Part shown: positions 37,914 through 48,794 of the stretch, in pieces
Numbering within the stretch: position 1 is the first letter of the stretch
How the letters are laid out: every line of letters begins with the position of its first letter
Source: Nocardioides humi
GTDB lineage: Bacteria; Actinomycetota; Actinomycetes; Propionibacteriales; Nocardioidaceae
DNA length: 64,000 bases
Direction of reading: 5' to 3'
Assembly (NCBI RefSeq): GCF_006494775.1
Contig: NZ_CP041146.1
Coordinates: 4,464,001 to 4,528,000, forward strand
The notes under the pieces: generated by a model
What the model was told of the DNA's origin: nothing
The model's input: the letters and a program-made list of their open reading frames with translations, nothing else
The model's database searches: none
Translations under genes and position numbers: made by a program

Positions 37914-39063
37914 TCGGTGCGCTCCGCGGCGAGGAGGACGGCCCCGAGCAGGGAGGCGCGCTCGCCCAGCCGGCTCGACACGACCGGGGTGAGGGCGAGC
38001 GTGTCGAGGGCGTGGCGGCGCAGCCCGATCCGGACCGACTCGAGCAGCAGCTCGCCGGCCCGGGCCATGTCGCCGCCGATGACGACGACGGAGGGGTTCA
38101 TCAGGTTGACGACGGCGGCCAGCCCCCAGCCGAGATGGAGGCCGGCGTCCTCGAGCGCGCGGCGGGCGGAGACGTCGCCGGTCTCGGCGGTCGCGATGAT
38201 CTCGTCGAGGCTGGCGCCGGGGAGCTGGCTGGCGAGGAGGCCCTGCACCGCCTGGACCGAGGTGTAGGTCTCCAGGCAGCCGCGGCTGCCGCACCGGCAC
38301 AGCGGGCCCTGCTCGTCGAAGGTCAGGTGGCCGATCTCGCCGGCGCTCCCGGCGGTGCCCTGGAACAGCTCGTTGCGCAGGATGATGCCGGCGCCGACAC
38401 CGGAGGAGATCTTCACGAACACCGAGCTGTCGGCGCCGCGGCCGACGCCGATGCGGTGCTCGGCGAGCGCGCCGAGGTTGGCGTCGTTCTCGACGTCGAC
38501 GGGGGAGCCGAACGCCTCGGCGCCGACGCTGCGGGCGTCGACGCTGCGCCAGCCGGGGAAGATCGCCGCGCTCTGGACGACGCCGTCGGTGACGGGCGCG
38601 GGCAGGCCGAGGCCGACATGGCGCAGGGTGGAGCCGGCGGGCCGGAGCCGGGTGGTCATGGCGACGGCGAGGGCGAGCGCCTCCTCGTGGGCGAGCTCGG
38701 GCGGGATGGCGCGGCGCTCCTCCGCGAGCACCCGGCCGGTGAGGTCGCCGATCGCGACGGCGAGGTGGCTGTGGCCGAAGTCGACGCCGGCGACGACGCC
38801 CGCCCCGGGGACAGGCGTACGGCGGAGCCGCGGCGCCCGCTGCCCGCCTCGGTCTCCACCAGCCCGGCCTGCCCGAGGTCGCGCACGATGTTGGAGACGG
38901 TGGCCCGGGCCAGCCCGGTCACCCGGGCGAGCTCGGCCTGGGTGAAGACCGTCGCCGCATCGCCGTCGGTGCTGGCGCGCAGCGCGTCGAGCACCCGCCG
39001 CTGGTTGGCCGCGCGCAGGGAGGCGGTCGACCCGGGGGCCAGCTCGCTGCGCTCCGACGTCAT
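37898..39063 (-). CDS. ROK-family transcriptional repressor, frameshifted in this sequence
   Basis: Sugar-responsive repressor with an N-terminal winged helix (QRRVLDALRAS ... FTQAELARVTGLARATVSNIVRDLGQAGLVE) and a ROK kinase-fold domain. The ROK zinc/signature segment CRCGSRGCLETY and GEIGHLTFDEQGPLC are intact. The frame changes at the CCCCGGGG run 38803-38810. One extra G (minus strand) gives RLSPGAGVVAGVDFGHSHLAVAIGD, restoring a 388-residue protein and the ATP-site motif DFGHSHLAVAIGD. The start is ATG 39063. It diverges from the sugar importer and should be its repressor, releasing DNA on sugar binding. Confidence 0.9.
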
Positions 39064-39094
39064 GGCGACACTGTGCCCGCCGCGGACGCTAATG

Positions 39095-39159
39095 GTCAAG
39101 AAGTGTTCATAAAGCGCGATCGAATAACGAAATCGGCAACTTTGTGTTCAAGTCTTGAC
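39095..39159. promoter_or_regulatory. Inverted repeats in the ROK-importer divergent region
   Basis: GTCAAGA (39095-39101) and TCTTGAC (39153-39159) are inverted across 51 bases. Each is next to a GTGTTCA sequence (39103-39109 and 39144-39150). The region is AT-rich for this genome and is the only place for the two promoters. The arrangement could be the ROK operator pair. Confidence 0.4.
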
Positions 39160-39217
39160 GTCTACGGTGTGACCCACAACACTCGAACCACCGCTCAACG
39201 CCCGACCGAGGAGAGCC

Positions 39218-40306
39218 ATGTCCACATCAGCACGTCGAGTCGCCGCCGCCGGTGCGGCCCTGTTCCTCGGCGCCGCCGCGCTCAGCGCGTGCGGCGCCAA
39301 TGACGCCGAGAAGGGCGGCGACGGTGGCGACGGGGGCACCATCGCGCTGCTCCTGCCGGAGTCGAAGACCACCCGCTACGAGGCGCACGACCGCCCGATC
39401 TTCGAGGCGAAGGTCAAGGACCTCTGCGGCGACTGCAAGGTCCTCTACTACAACGCCGACCAGGACGAGGCCAAGCAGGCCCAGCAGATGACGACCGCGC
39501 TCGACCAGGGCGCCGACGTCGTCGTGCTCGACCCGGTCAACGGCGAGGGCGCCACCGGCATGGTCGACGAGGCGCAGGGTCAGGACGTCCCGGTCATCGC
39601 CTACGACCGCTTCATCGAGAACGCCGACTACTACATGTCCTTCGACAACGAGACCGTCGGCAAGATGCAGGCCGAGGCGCTCGTCGAGGCGATGGGCGAC
39701 AAGGGCGACATCCTGATGCTCAACGGCGCCCCGAGCGACCCCAACGCGGCCCAGTTCAAGGCCGGCGCCCACAGCGTCCTCGACAGCAGCGGCGTGAAGA
39801 TCCTCGAGGAGTACGACAACCCCGACTGGAGCCCGGAGAACGCCCAGCAGTGGACCTCCGACCAGCTCAACAAGTACGACCCCGCGTCGATCGGGGGCGT
39901 GTACGCCGCCAACGACGGCCAGGCCGGCGGCGTGGTCGCCGCACTGACCGACCACATCTCCGCCGACCAGCTGCCGCCGATCACCGGCCAGGACGCCGAG
40001 GTCGCCGCCATCCAGCGGATCCTCGCCGGCGAGCAGACGATGACGATCTACAAGCCGATCAAGATCGAGGCGGAGACCGCCGCCGAGCTCGCCGTCCTGC
40101 TCGCGCAGGGCGAGGACGGTCCCGACACCACCGACACCGGCGTCGACAAGTCCGACTTCGAGGGCGTGCCGTCGTACATCTTCGACCCGATCGTCGTCAC
40201 CAAGGACAAGGTCGCGGACACGGTGATCGCGGACGGCTTCTACGACGCCTCCGAGATCTGCACCGGCGAGTACGCGCAGGCGTGCACGGAGGCCGGCGTC
40301 TCCTGA
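39218..40306 (+). CDS. Sugar ABC transporter substrate-binding lipoprotein (XylF/RbsB-like)
   Basis: Periplasm-facing binding protein of 362 residues. It has a lipoprotein signal with lipobox LSAC (Cys25), then a low-complexity GGDGGDGG linker. The type I periplasmic binding fold follows, with IALLLPESKTTRYEAHDRP, DVVVLDPVNGEGATGMVDEA and GVYAANDGQAGGVV. It resembles D-xylose-binding proteins more than ribose-binding ones. The ATG 39218 follows GAGGAGAGCC. The last base of its stop is the first base of the ATPase ATG. The ROK repressor diverges from it. Confidence 0.92.
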   Translation: MSTSARRVAAAGAALFLGAAALSACGANDAEKGGDGGDGGTIALLLPESKTTRYEAHDRPIFEAKVKDLCGDCKVLYYNADQDEAKQAQQMTTALDQGADVVVLDPVNGEGATGMVDEAQGQDVPVIAYDRFIENADYYMSFDNETVGKMQAEALVEAMGDKGDILMLNGAPSDPNAAQFKAGAHSVLDSSGVKILEEYDNPDWSPENAQQWTSDQLNKYDPASIGGVYAANDGQAGGVVAALTDHISADQLPPITGQDAEVAAIQRILAGEQTMTIYKPIKIEAETAAELAVLLAQGEDGPDTTDTGVDKSDFEGVPSYIFDPIVVTKDKVADTVIADGFYDASEICTGEYAQACTEAGVS

Positions 40307-41126
40307 TGTCGGTCATCGAGAACGAGGTCCCGGTCAGGGGCACGGGCGAGGTCGTCCTGTCCCTGACCGGGATCAACAAGCGGTTCGGCGCCGTCCAGGC
40401 GCTCACCGACGTCGACCTCACCGTCCGTGCGGGCGAGGTGGTGGCGCTGGTGGGCGACAACGGCGCGGGGAAGTCGACGCTGGTCAAGACCATCGCCGGC
40501 GTCTACCAGCCGGACGCCGGCCTGATCGAGTTCGACGGCGTGCCGGTGACCGTCGCCGGTCCCGCCGGCGCCCAGCACCTCGGCATCGCCACCGTCTTCC
40601 AGGACCTGGCCCTGTGCGACAACCTCGACGTCGTCGCCAACCTGTTCCTCGGCAAGGAGCACCACCTCGGCCCGGTGATGAACGAGGTCTCCATGGAGCG
40701 GGAGGCCTGGCGGCTGCTGCGCAGCCTGTCGGCGAAGATCCCGTCCGTCCGGATCCCCGTCGCCGGCCTCTCCGGCGGCCAGCGGCAGACCGTCGCCATC
40801 GCCCGCTCGCTGGTGGGCGACCCGAAGGTGGTCATGCTCGACGAGCCCACCGCCGCGCTCGGCGTCGCCCAGACCGCGGAGGTGCTCAACCTCGTCGAGC
40901 GGCTGCGCGAGCAGGGCCTGGCCGTGATCATGGTCAGCCACAACATGGCCGACGTGCAGGCCGTGTCCGACCGGATCGTCGTCCTCCGTCTCGGGCGCAA
41001 CGCCGCGGAGTTCCGCACCGAGGAGGCGAGCACCGACCAGCTGGTCGCCGCCATCACCGGCGCGTCCGACAACGTCGTCGCCCAGCGTGCCGCCCGGCGC
41101 GCCGGACACCCGGAGGGGAGCAGTGA
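40306..41126 (+). CDS. Sugar ABC transporter ATP-binding protein, frameshifted near its 3' end
   Basis: Single-domain ATPase of a carbohydrate importer. Walker A is VGDNGAGKSTLVK (about residues 49-61), the signature motif is LSGGQRQTVAIAR, and Walker B is VVMLDEPTAAL, with the switch His in VSHNMAD. In the sequence given, the frame has no stop where one is expected and reads out of frame through the permease to 42459. Adding one G to GGGG 41115-41118 yields HPEGEQ and a TGA at 41124-41126 that overlaps the permease GTG as GTGA. That gives a normal ~273-residue protein. I annotate to that point. Confidence 0.88.
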
Positions 41127-42382
41127 CCCAGGAGACCCAGCAGCCCCAGCAGCCCATCGCCGCGGTCGACGCCGCCGACGAGCGTCTGGTCCGGGTCGTC
41201 TCGCCCGCCGACTACCTGCGCCAGCTCGGCGGCCGCCTGCGCGGCGGCGACCTCGGCATGCTGCCGGTCATCTTCGGCCTGATCGCCATCTGCGCGTTCT
41301 TCTACAGCCGCGAGCCGACCTTCCTGTCCTCGCGCAGCCTGGTCACGATGACGCTGTACGCCGCCCCGCTCGGCATCATCGCGCTCGGCATCGTGCTCGT
41401 GCTGCTGCTCGGCGAGATCGACCTCAGTGTCGGCACCGTCTCCGGCTTCACCTCGGCCACGACGGCCGTGATGTTCGTCAGCCACGGCCAGTCCCTGGCG
41501 CTGTCGATCCTCGTCGCGATCGCCCTCGGCGCCGCCATCGGCGGCGGGTACGCCGTCCTCTACGTCTGGATCGGGGTCCCGAGCTTCGTGTTCACCCTGG
41601 CCGGGCTGCTCGCCTTCGAGGGCGCCCTCTACTGGGTGCTCGGCGACCAGGGCACGATCAACCTGCCCCGCGGCTCCGGCCTGCCGGTCTTCACCCGGCA
41701 GAAGTTCCTCACCGACGGGCAGGGCTACGCGCTGGTCGCCGTCGTCGTGCTCGTGTACGTCGGCTCCCGGCTGTGGACGGTGCGCCAGCGCCGCGCCGCC
41801 GGCCTGACGCCGCCCAACGTGCTCGGCATCGCCATCAAGGGCGGTGCGCTGGCCGTCGGCCTGGGCTGGCTGACCTACTACCTCGGCATCGACCGCGGCT
41901 GGGGCTACCTCCCGGTGCTCTTCGCGGGCCTGGTGGTGCTGATGGACCTGCTGCTGCGCCGTACCCGCTGGGGACGGTACGTCTACGCCGTCGGCGGCAA
42001 CGAGGAGGCCGCCCGCCGGGCCGGCATCCGGGTGGGACTGATCTACGGCTCGGTGTTCGTGCTCTGCTCGACCTTCGCGGCGCTCGGCGGCGTGCTGGTC
42101 GCCGGTCAGCTCACCACCGTCTCGCAGTCCAGTGGCACGACGGACACCAACCTCACCGCCATCGCGGCGGCCGTCATCGGCGGCACCAGCCTGTTCGGCG
42201 GCCGGGGGTCGGCGTACTCCGCACTGCTGGGCATCCTCGTGCTCCAGGCGATCCGCACCGGCCTGAACCTGATGAACGTCGACTCCGATGTCCGGCTGAT
42301 CGTGACCGGCGCCGTCCTGCTGCTCGCGGTCGCCATCGACTCGGTCGCCCGGCGGGCACGGTCGAGCTCGGGCAGAGGCTAG
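41123..42382 (+). CDS. Sugar ABC transporter permease (XylH-like)
   Basis: A 419-residue membrane permease of the BPD_transp_2 family with about ten helices. Family motifs include LGIVLVLLLGEIDLSVGTVSG, GVPSFVFTLAGLLAFEG and the EAA-like region AVGGNEEAARRAGIRV. It forms the translocation path for the sugar bound by the lipoprotein, most likely xylose or a related pentose. GTG 41123 follows GGAGGGGAG and overlaps the restored ATPase stop. An earlier in-frame ATG at 41087 lacks this context. The stop lies inside a 16-bp tandem duplication. Confidence 0.92.
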   Translation: MTQETQQPQQPIAAVDAADERLVRVVSPADYLRQLGGRLRGGDLGMLPVIFGLIAICAFFYSREPTFLSSRSLVTMTLYAAPLGIIALGIVLVLLLGEIDLSVGTVSGFTSATTAVMFVSHGQSLALSILVAIALGAAIGGGYAVLYVWIGVPSFVFTLAGLLAFEGALYWVLGDQGTINLPRGSGLPVFTRQKFLTDGQGYALVAVVVLVYVGSRLWTVRQRRAAGLTPPNVLGIAIKGGALAVGLGWLTYYLGIDRGWGYLPVLFAGLVVLMDLLLRRTRWGRYVYAVGGNEEAARRAGIRVGLIYGSVFVLCSTFAALGGVLVAGQLTTVSQSSGTTDTNLTAIAAAVIGGTSLFGGRGSAYSALLGILVLQAIRTGLNLMNVDSDVRLIVTGAVLLLAVAIDSVARRARSSSGRG

Positions 42383-42396
42383 CTCGGGCAGAGGCT
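42365..42396. repeat. 16-bp tandem duplication across the permease stop codon
   Basis: AGCTCGGGCAGAGGCT occurs at 42365-42380 and again immediately at 42381-42396. The TAG stop is at the junction. Sequence is unrelated to the duplication at 37882-37913, but the unit length and the position over a stop codon are the same. Confidence 0.9.
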
Positions 42397-42403
42397 AGCC
42401 GGG

Positions 42404-44994
42404 CTACCGGACGGGCGGCTCGCCGTAGAGGGTGGTGCGCTCGCGGACGGGTCGGTTGATGGCGTTGCCGATGTCGGTGAGCTCGGCGACGGTCTTGGCG
42501 GAGCCGTGTTCGGAGCCGGCCATGCGGGAGATGGTCTCCTCCATGAGGGTGCCGCCGAGGTCGTTGGCGCCGGCCTGCAGCATGGCGCGGGTGCCGTCGA
42601 CGCCGAGTTTGACCCAGCTGGTCTGGATGTTGTCGATGCGGCCGTGGAGCAGGATCCGGGCGAGGGCGTGGACGGCGAGGTTGTCGCGGTGGGTGGGGCC
42701 GGGGCGGGCGACGCCGGCGAGGTAGATGGGTGCGGAGGTGTGCACGAACGGCAGCGGCACGAACTCGGTGAACCCGCCGGAGCCGTTCTCGCGTGCGGTG
42801 TCCTGGACGTGTTTGAGGACGCCCAGGTGTGCGACCCAGTGGCGGGGGTTGTCGACGTGGCCGTACATCATCGTGGACGTGGTGGGGATGCCGAGGCGGT
42901 GGGCGGTGGTGATGATCTCGATCCAGGTGCGGGCGGGGAGCTTGCCTTTGGTGAGGACCCAGCGGACTTCGTCGTCGAGGATCTCCGCGGCGGTGCCGGG
43001 CAGGGATCCGAGCCCGGCTTCGCGGGCTTTGATGAGGAAGTCCTCGATCGACAGGCCGGTGCGGGCGGTGCCGTTGACGATCTCCATGGGGGAGAAGGCG
43101 TGGACGTGGATGTCGGGGACGCGTTGTTTGACGGCGGCGGTGATGTCGAAGTACGCGGTCGCGGGGAGTTCGGGGTCGATGCCGCCTTGCATGCAGACCT
43201 CGGTGGCGCCCAGCTCCCAGGCCTCGTGGGCGCGGTCGGCGACCTCGGTGTAGGACAGGGTGTAGGCATCCGCATCGGTCTTGCGTTGCGCGAACGCGCA
43301 GAAGCGGCAGCCGACGTAGCAGACGTTGGTGAAGTTGATGTTGCGGTTGACGACGTAGGTGACCTGGTCGCCGACGGTCTCGCGGCGCAGGTCGTCGGCC
43401 AGGCGGACCACTTGGCGGAGTAGGTCGCCGTCGGCGGTCATCAACCTCAGCGCGTGCTCGTCGGAGAGGTTCCCGGGGTCGTGCTCGGCCGCCCGGAGCG
43501 CGTCGCGGCCCTCGGCGTGCAGCACCGCCGGAGCGCCCGTGACGGCAGCCGCCTCGCCGACGGCCGCCCAGTCGCCGTACACGGAGCCGAAGTCGCTGCG
43601 GCGGTCCTCGGTGCGTCCCCCGCCTGGTCCCTCGTCGTCGACCGCGGTGTGCAGGTCGGTCCGACCCCAGCTGTGACCGGACTCGAAGCCGCCGTCCGGT
43701 TCCTGCCAGGGCAGCCCGGTGGGCCGGACCTCGGGGATGGCGAGCCCGGCCATCGGTCCGTCCAGCCCGGCCAGTGCACGGACGTGGGCGTGCAGGCGGG
43801 GGTCGATCCAGGCCTCGCCGCGTTGGAGCGATCCGAGGACGTACTCGGGGTGCACGGTCAGCCGGGCGCGCAGCTCGAACCCGCATTGTTCGCTGATGGA
43901 GCGGAGCCGGTCGAGTGAGGGCCAGGGGCGTTCGGGGTTGACGTGGTCCGGGGTCAGCGGGGAGACGCCGCCCCAGTCGTCGACGCCGGCGTCGAGCAGG
44001 GCCCGGCATTCGGCTGCGCCCTCGGAGTGGTCCACGAGGTTGGGGGTGCCTGGATCCGGGCCTTGGGGCCGAGGACGAGGCGGGTGACCGCGATCGCGGC
44101 CCGATACTGCGCGAGGTCCAGGTCGTCGACGTGGCGCATGGCGGTGTCGGGCTTGGCGCGGAAGTTCTGCACGATCACCTCTTGGACCGACCCGTAGGCC
44201 CGCGAGACCTTCCGGAGCGCGAAGATGGTCTCCGCGCGCTCGGTGAGGCTCTCGCCGATCCCGACCAGCAGCCCGGTGGTGAACGGGATGGAGTGCCGGC
44301 CGGCGTCCTCCAGGGTCCGCAGCCGCACCGCGGGGTCCTTGTCCGGGGACCCGTAGTGCGCCAGGCCCTTCGTCTCCCAGAGCCGGGTGGAGGTGGTCTC
44401 CAGCATCATCCCCATCGAGGCCGAGACCGGTTTGAGCCGGTTCAGCTCCTCCCACGACATCACCCCGGGGTTGAGGTGGGGCAGCAGCCCGGTCTCCTCC
44501 AGCACCCGGATCGCCATCGCGCGGACATAGGCCAGGGTGGAGTCGTAGCCCTGCTCGTCCAGCCACGCCCGCGCCTGCGGCCAGCGGTCCTCGGGCCGGT
44601 CGCCCAACGTGAACAAGGCCTCCAGACAGCCCAGCTCGGCGCCCTGGCGGGCGATGTCGAGGATCTCGTCCGGCGACAGGTACGGCGCCCGCCCCTCGCG
44701 TGCGGCCTGGGTAGGGGTTTCCACGAACGTGCAGTAATGACACCGGTCCCGACACAACCGGGTGATGGGGATGAACACCTTCGGCGAATAGGTCACCACA
44801 CCCCGGCCATCCACCACCCGCCCGGCCGCGACCAGGCCCGCGTCACGCACCCGCGCCGCGGCCGCACACAACCGGTCCAACGACTCACCCGACGCGGCCA
44901 GCAACGCCGTCGCCTCGGCCACGTCCAACACCGCACCCCGCTCGGCGCGCGCAAGCGCCCGGCGAACCTGCTGAGGCGTGGGACCATCCGTCAT
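42404..44994 (-). CDS. fbiC: F420 biosynthesis FO synthase FbiC (CofG-CofH fusion), frameshifted in this sequence
   Basis: Radical-SAM enzyme that makes the deazaflavin FO, the chromophore of cofactor F420, from tyrosine and a flavin precursor. The CofG half has its 4Fe-4S motif at Cys81, Cys85 and Cys88 (CRDRCHYC), and the CofH half has CYVGCRFC. After KARIQAPP the frame changes at GGGGG 44042-44046. One extra C on the coding strand gives [12 protein letters not shown] and a continuous protein of about 863 residues, close to mycobacterial FbiC. The start is ATG 44994. The window also has npdG and a luciferase-like oxidoreductase that use F420. Confidence 0.95.
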
Positions 44995-45042
44995 GACGCA
45001 CTCAGGCTACCGGGCGGGCCCGCTGGCTCCGTGGTGCAGGTC

Positions 45043-46359
45043 TCAGTTCGGGATCTTCGCGGACAGGTTCCCGACCCGCGCGACGAAGTTGCCGCGGTAG
45101 GAGCCGGGGAAGCTCCAGGTCACCACGCTGCCGCGCCCGCCCGGCACAGCCGCGACGGTGTTGGTGCAGCTGCCGCTGACGGACAGGCAGTTGCCGCCGT
45201 TGCTGGTGAAGGTCGCGGTCACCGAGGCGAAGTCGCGGAACCCGGCGTAGTGCAGCCGGAAGGCGTAGCAGCCCGGCTCGACGGTGCAGCTGGACTGGCG
45301 CTTCCACCAGATCCGCTTGGGCTTGGCCTTGCCGCAGAACTGCTGCTCGGACTCCGCCGTCGAGCCCCACGGGTACGTCGTCACGGCCTGCGCCTGCACG
45401 CAGGCCTCGGCGCCGCCCTCCTCGGTCTCGACCTTGGTCGACGTCCCGCTGAGCGGCGTCCAGTTCCCCGGCCCGCCGGTGCTGATGACCACGTCGCCGC
45501 CATCGGGGGCCGCGAAGGCGAACTTCACCGCGCGGTACGCCGGCCGTGCCGTCGCCTGCGGAGCGGGCGGGGCCTGCAGGTAGCAGTCGTCGAGGGCCTC
45601 GACGGCCCGCTTCCGGTCCTCCTCGGCCGCCTCCTCGCCGTCGCCGAGGGTGAGCGTGTCCTGGGCGAACCAGGCGCTCATGGTGGAGACGCCGATGTCG
45701 TCGAGGCAGCCGGTGTCGTCGAGGTCCCACTCGGCGCCGACCTGCTCGGCCCAGTCGCCGGTGCAGTCGAGCAGGCTCGTGTAGTAGGCCGTGGCGTCGT
45801 CGGAGCGCCATTCGCCCGAGTAGGTCCAGTCGTCGCCGCTGCGCTCGACGAGCCCCCGCTCCTCCAGCCCGCCGGAGCGGTGCTCGTGCACCAGCTCGTC
45901 GACCGCGCACTCGACGTCGGCCTTGCCGGCCCACGCCGGCCTCTCGACGCCGTCGACGATCGCCCGGGCCGCGTCCTTGTCGGCCGCGCTGAGCGGGCCG
46001 ATCCCGAACCGGCCGGTGGCGTAGAGCCAGCCGGTGACCCCGAGCCCGATCACCAGGACGAGCGCGAGCACTCCCGCGATCACCAGGCCGATGCGGCTCC
46101 GGCGGGGCGGCGTCGGGCCGAAGCCGCCGTACCCGGGGTAGGGCCCGTACGGCGGCGGCGCCTGCGGCGGGCCCTGCGGCGGCTGGGGAGGCGGCGCGGC
46201 CGCCCACTGCGGCGGTCCGCCGGGCGGCGGGGTCCACTGGGGCGGCAGCGCGGTGGGCGCCTGGGCCGGCGGGACCGACGTGGGTGGCCCGACCGGACGC
46301 TCGGCGCGCGGGTTGGTCGGCTCCTCCGGCGGCCAGCCCGGTCTCGTCTCGTCACCCAT
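45043..46359 (-). CDS. Proline-rich single-pass membrane protein, unknown function
   Basis: A 438-residue protein in three parts. Residues 1-85 are a cytoplasmic Pro/Gly/Gln-rich tail (PPPGGPPQWAAAPPPQPPQG). One TM helix follows at about 88-112 (IGLVIAGVLALVLVIGLGVTGWLYA). The rest is an extracellular domain with many Cys residues, probably forming disulfides, and a C-terminal beta-rich segment (CTVEPGCYAFRLHYAGF). No enzyme motif is visible. The domain layout resembles actinobacterial membrane proteins fused to DUF4190-like proline tails. It is downstream of, and not clearly co-transcribed with, MMPL-2. Confidence 0.75.
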   Translation of the reverse strand: MGDETRPGWPPEEPTNPRAERPVGPPTSVPPAQAPTALPPQWTPPPGGPPQWAAAPPPQPPQGPPQAPPPYGPYPGYGGFGPTPPRRSRIGLVIAGVLALVLVIGLGVTGWLYATGRFGIGPLSAADKDAARAIVDGVERPAWAGKADVECAVDELVHEHRSGGLEERGLVERSGDDWTYSGEWRSDDATAYYTSLLDCTGDWAEQVGAEWDLDDTGCLDDIGVSTMSAWFAQDTLTLGDGEEAAEEDRKRAVEALDDCYLQAPPAPQATARPAYRAVKFAFAAPDGGDVVISTGGPGNWTPLSGTSTKVETEEGGAEACVQAQAVTTYPWGSTAESEQQFCGKAKPKRIWWKRQSSCTVEPGCYAFRLHYAGFRDFASVTATFTSNGGNCLSVSGSCTNTVAAVPGGRGSVVTWSFPGSYRGNFVARVGNLSAKIPN

Positions 46360-46444
46360 GGGGAAGACCCTCCGTCGCGCGGACCGCCCGTTCGGCCCGG
46401 TGGGAGCATCGTAGGGAATCGGCTCCGCCGGCGCTCGGAACCTC

Positions 46445-48606
46445 TCAGACGCTCGTGGTCAGCCGGTCCGGCTCGCCCGCCGGCGGCTGCACGGCGGACG
46501 CACCGCGATCGAGCCTGCTCGGCCACCAGATCCTGCTGCCGAGGTCGAGGTTCAGCGCGGTGACCAGGACCGACCGGACGATCATGGTGTCGAGCAGGAC
46601 CCCAGCGCGACGGCGACGCCGATCTCGGCCAGGAAGACCAGGGGCAGCGAGCCCAGCACCAGGAAGGTGGCGGCCAGCACCAGTCCGGCGGAGGTGATCA
46701 CCCCGCCGGTCGAGGACAGCGCGACCAGCGACCCGGCCCGGGTGCCCCGGGTAGCCGTCTCCTCCCGCACCCGGGTCATCAGGAAGATGTTGTAGTCGAT
46801 GCCCAGGGCGACGAGGAACACGAACGCGAAGAGCGGGAAGCTCGGATCGGTGCCGGCGAAGCCGAAGACGTACTCGAACAGCAGCGCCGAGATGCCCAGC
46901 GCGGCGCCGAACGAGAGGACGACGGTCGCGATCAGCAGCACCGGCGCGAGCACGGCCCGCAGCAGCGCCAGCAGGATCAGGAAGACCACGAGCAGCACCA
47001 GCGGGATGATCACGACGTTGTCGCGGTTGGACGCGATCTTGGTGTCCAGGTAGAACGCCGACCCGCCGCCGACCAGGGCGTCGGCGCCGTCGACGTCGTG
47101 GACGGCGGTGCGGCTCGCCTCGACGATGTCGGCCGCCCGCTGCGAGGAGATGTCGGCCCCGATCGTGGCCTCGAAGTAGGACCGGCCGTCGGCGATCGGC
47201 ACCGGGTCGTCGGCCGCGCCGAGCCCGTCGATGCCGGCGAGGGCGTCGACCACGGCATCGATCTGATCGGTGTCGGCCACCACCTGGATGGTGTTGGAGG
47301 CGTCCTGCAGGCCGTGCTCCTCGAGGATCCTCTGGCCTTTGACGGAGTCGAACTCCTTCGTGTAGGTCTCCTCGGTCGACAGGCCGCCGGTGTCCAGCTT
47401 GAACAGCCCGAGGCAGGCCACCAGCAGCAGGCCGGTGGTGACCACCCACACCGCCCGGGGGCGCGGCTTGATCGCGTTGCCGACCCGTGCCCACAGGCCG
47501 GAGCTGGTGGGCTCCGGCGAGCCGAACGCGGGCCGCTTCGGCCAGAACACCCAGCGGCCGCAGATCACCAGCAGGGCGGGGAGCAGGGTCACCATCACCA
47601 GGAAGGTGACGGCGATGCCGATGGCGAGCACCGGGCCCAGCCCGGCGGTGGAGTTGAGCTCGGCGACGACCAGGCAGAGCATGCCGACGCAGACCGTGGC
47701 CGAGCTGGCGAGGATGGCCGGCGCCGCGCGGTGCAGCGCGAAGGCCATCGCCTCGTGGCGGTCCTCGTGCCGACGCAGCTCCTCCCGGTAGCGGGCCACC
47801 AGCAGCAGTGCGTAGTCGGTGCCGGCGCCGATGACCAGGATGCTCAAGATGGCCTGGCTCTGACCGTTGACGGTCAGGTCGGCGTACCTCGCCAGCAGGT
47901 AGACGATGCCGGTGGCGATGAGGTTCGCGACGACCGCGCACAGCACGGGGAGGAGCCACAGCACCGGGCTCCGGTAGGTGAACAGCAGGATCACGATCAC
48001 CACGCCGAGCGCGGCCAGGATGAGCGTGGTGTCGAGCCCCTCGAACGCCTCGGCGGCGTCGGCGGCCTGGCCGCCGTACCCGGCCAGGTGCACGCTCACG
48101 CCGTCGAGCTCGGCGATGTCGCGGATCGCGTCGGCGGCGTCCGGGACGGCGTTCCAGCCCTCGTCGCCGAAGTTGAGCACCAGGTAGAGGTAGGCGGCCT
48201 CCCCGTCGTCGGAGACCAGCTGCTGGGGGAGCTGCAGCTGCTCGGCGACCCGGGGCGAGAGCACGTCGGGCGTGCCGTCGCCGTCGGAGTCGGCGACGCC
48301 GTCGACCTCCGCGGCGATCTCGGCCGCCTGCTGGTCCATGGCGGCGAAGTCGGCGTCGGTGAGCCCGCCGGAGCGGTGGTAGACCACGAGGGTCGGGATG
48401 TCGTTGGGGTCGACCGACTCGGAGAGCTCCTCGAGGACCTTGGTCGACTCGGCGGAGCCGGGCAGCCAGGAGGAGGCCTCGTTGTTCTGGACGTCGATCA
48501 GCTTGGCGCTCAGCGGCGCCAGGGCGAGGGCGGCCACGATGACGCCCGCGGCCACCAGCCACTTGGTCACGGGGCCGGTCAGCCTGCCGGCGATCTGACG
48601 GTGCAT
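46445..48606 (-). CDS. MMPL/RND-family transporter, frameshifted near its 3' end
   Basis: Inner-membrane exporter of about 720 residues. The ATG 48606 begins MHRQIAGRLTGPVTKW. The two TM blocks each contain the MMPL signature (GAGTDYALLLVARYREEL and ALGIDYNIFLMTRVREE), and the two extracytoplasmic loops are complete. The frame breaks at CCCC 46600-46603. One extra G on the coding strand gives VAVALGVLLDTMIVRSVLV, the normal last TM helix, and then the C-terminus to 46445. The closest relatives I recognise are MmpL-like proteins of Streptomyces and Nocardioides with unknown cargo. It is separate from MMPL-1 at the window start. Confidence 0.9.
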
Positions 48607-48740
48607 GGGGCTCACCCTTCCACTGGGTTCCGACAAGGGCATCAGGGATGTCTCCGGGGCCGACCCTGAGATCGTCCCGGATTCATCGCGGGGCGGGAGC
48701 TCGTCGCCGACACCGGAAGTCTGCGCCGTCCACCAGACAC

Positions 48741-48777
48741 ACGACGACCCCGAAATGTGACATTCCGGGGTCGTCGT
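48741..48777 (-). terminator. Long hairpin downstream of the acyl-CoA dehydrogenase gene
   Basis: Arms 48741-48757 and 48761-48777 pair at 16 of 17 positions around a 3-base loop (ACGACGACCCCGAAATG against its complement). It lies 18 bases past the stop of the minus-strand acyl-CoA dehydrogenase gene and before the MMPL-2 start, so it should end the upstream operon. Confidence 0.82.
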
Positions 48778-48794
48778 ACGCCGTGCAGCGGGGG

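Noticed and set aside
39850..42459. A single 700-residue ATPase-permease protein suggested by the open ATPase frame
   Set aside because: After residue ~270 the sequence is Arg/Pro-rich nonsense over the permease, whose own frame is intact. One added G restores a normal ATPase stop.
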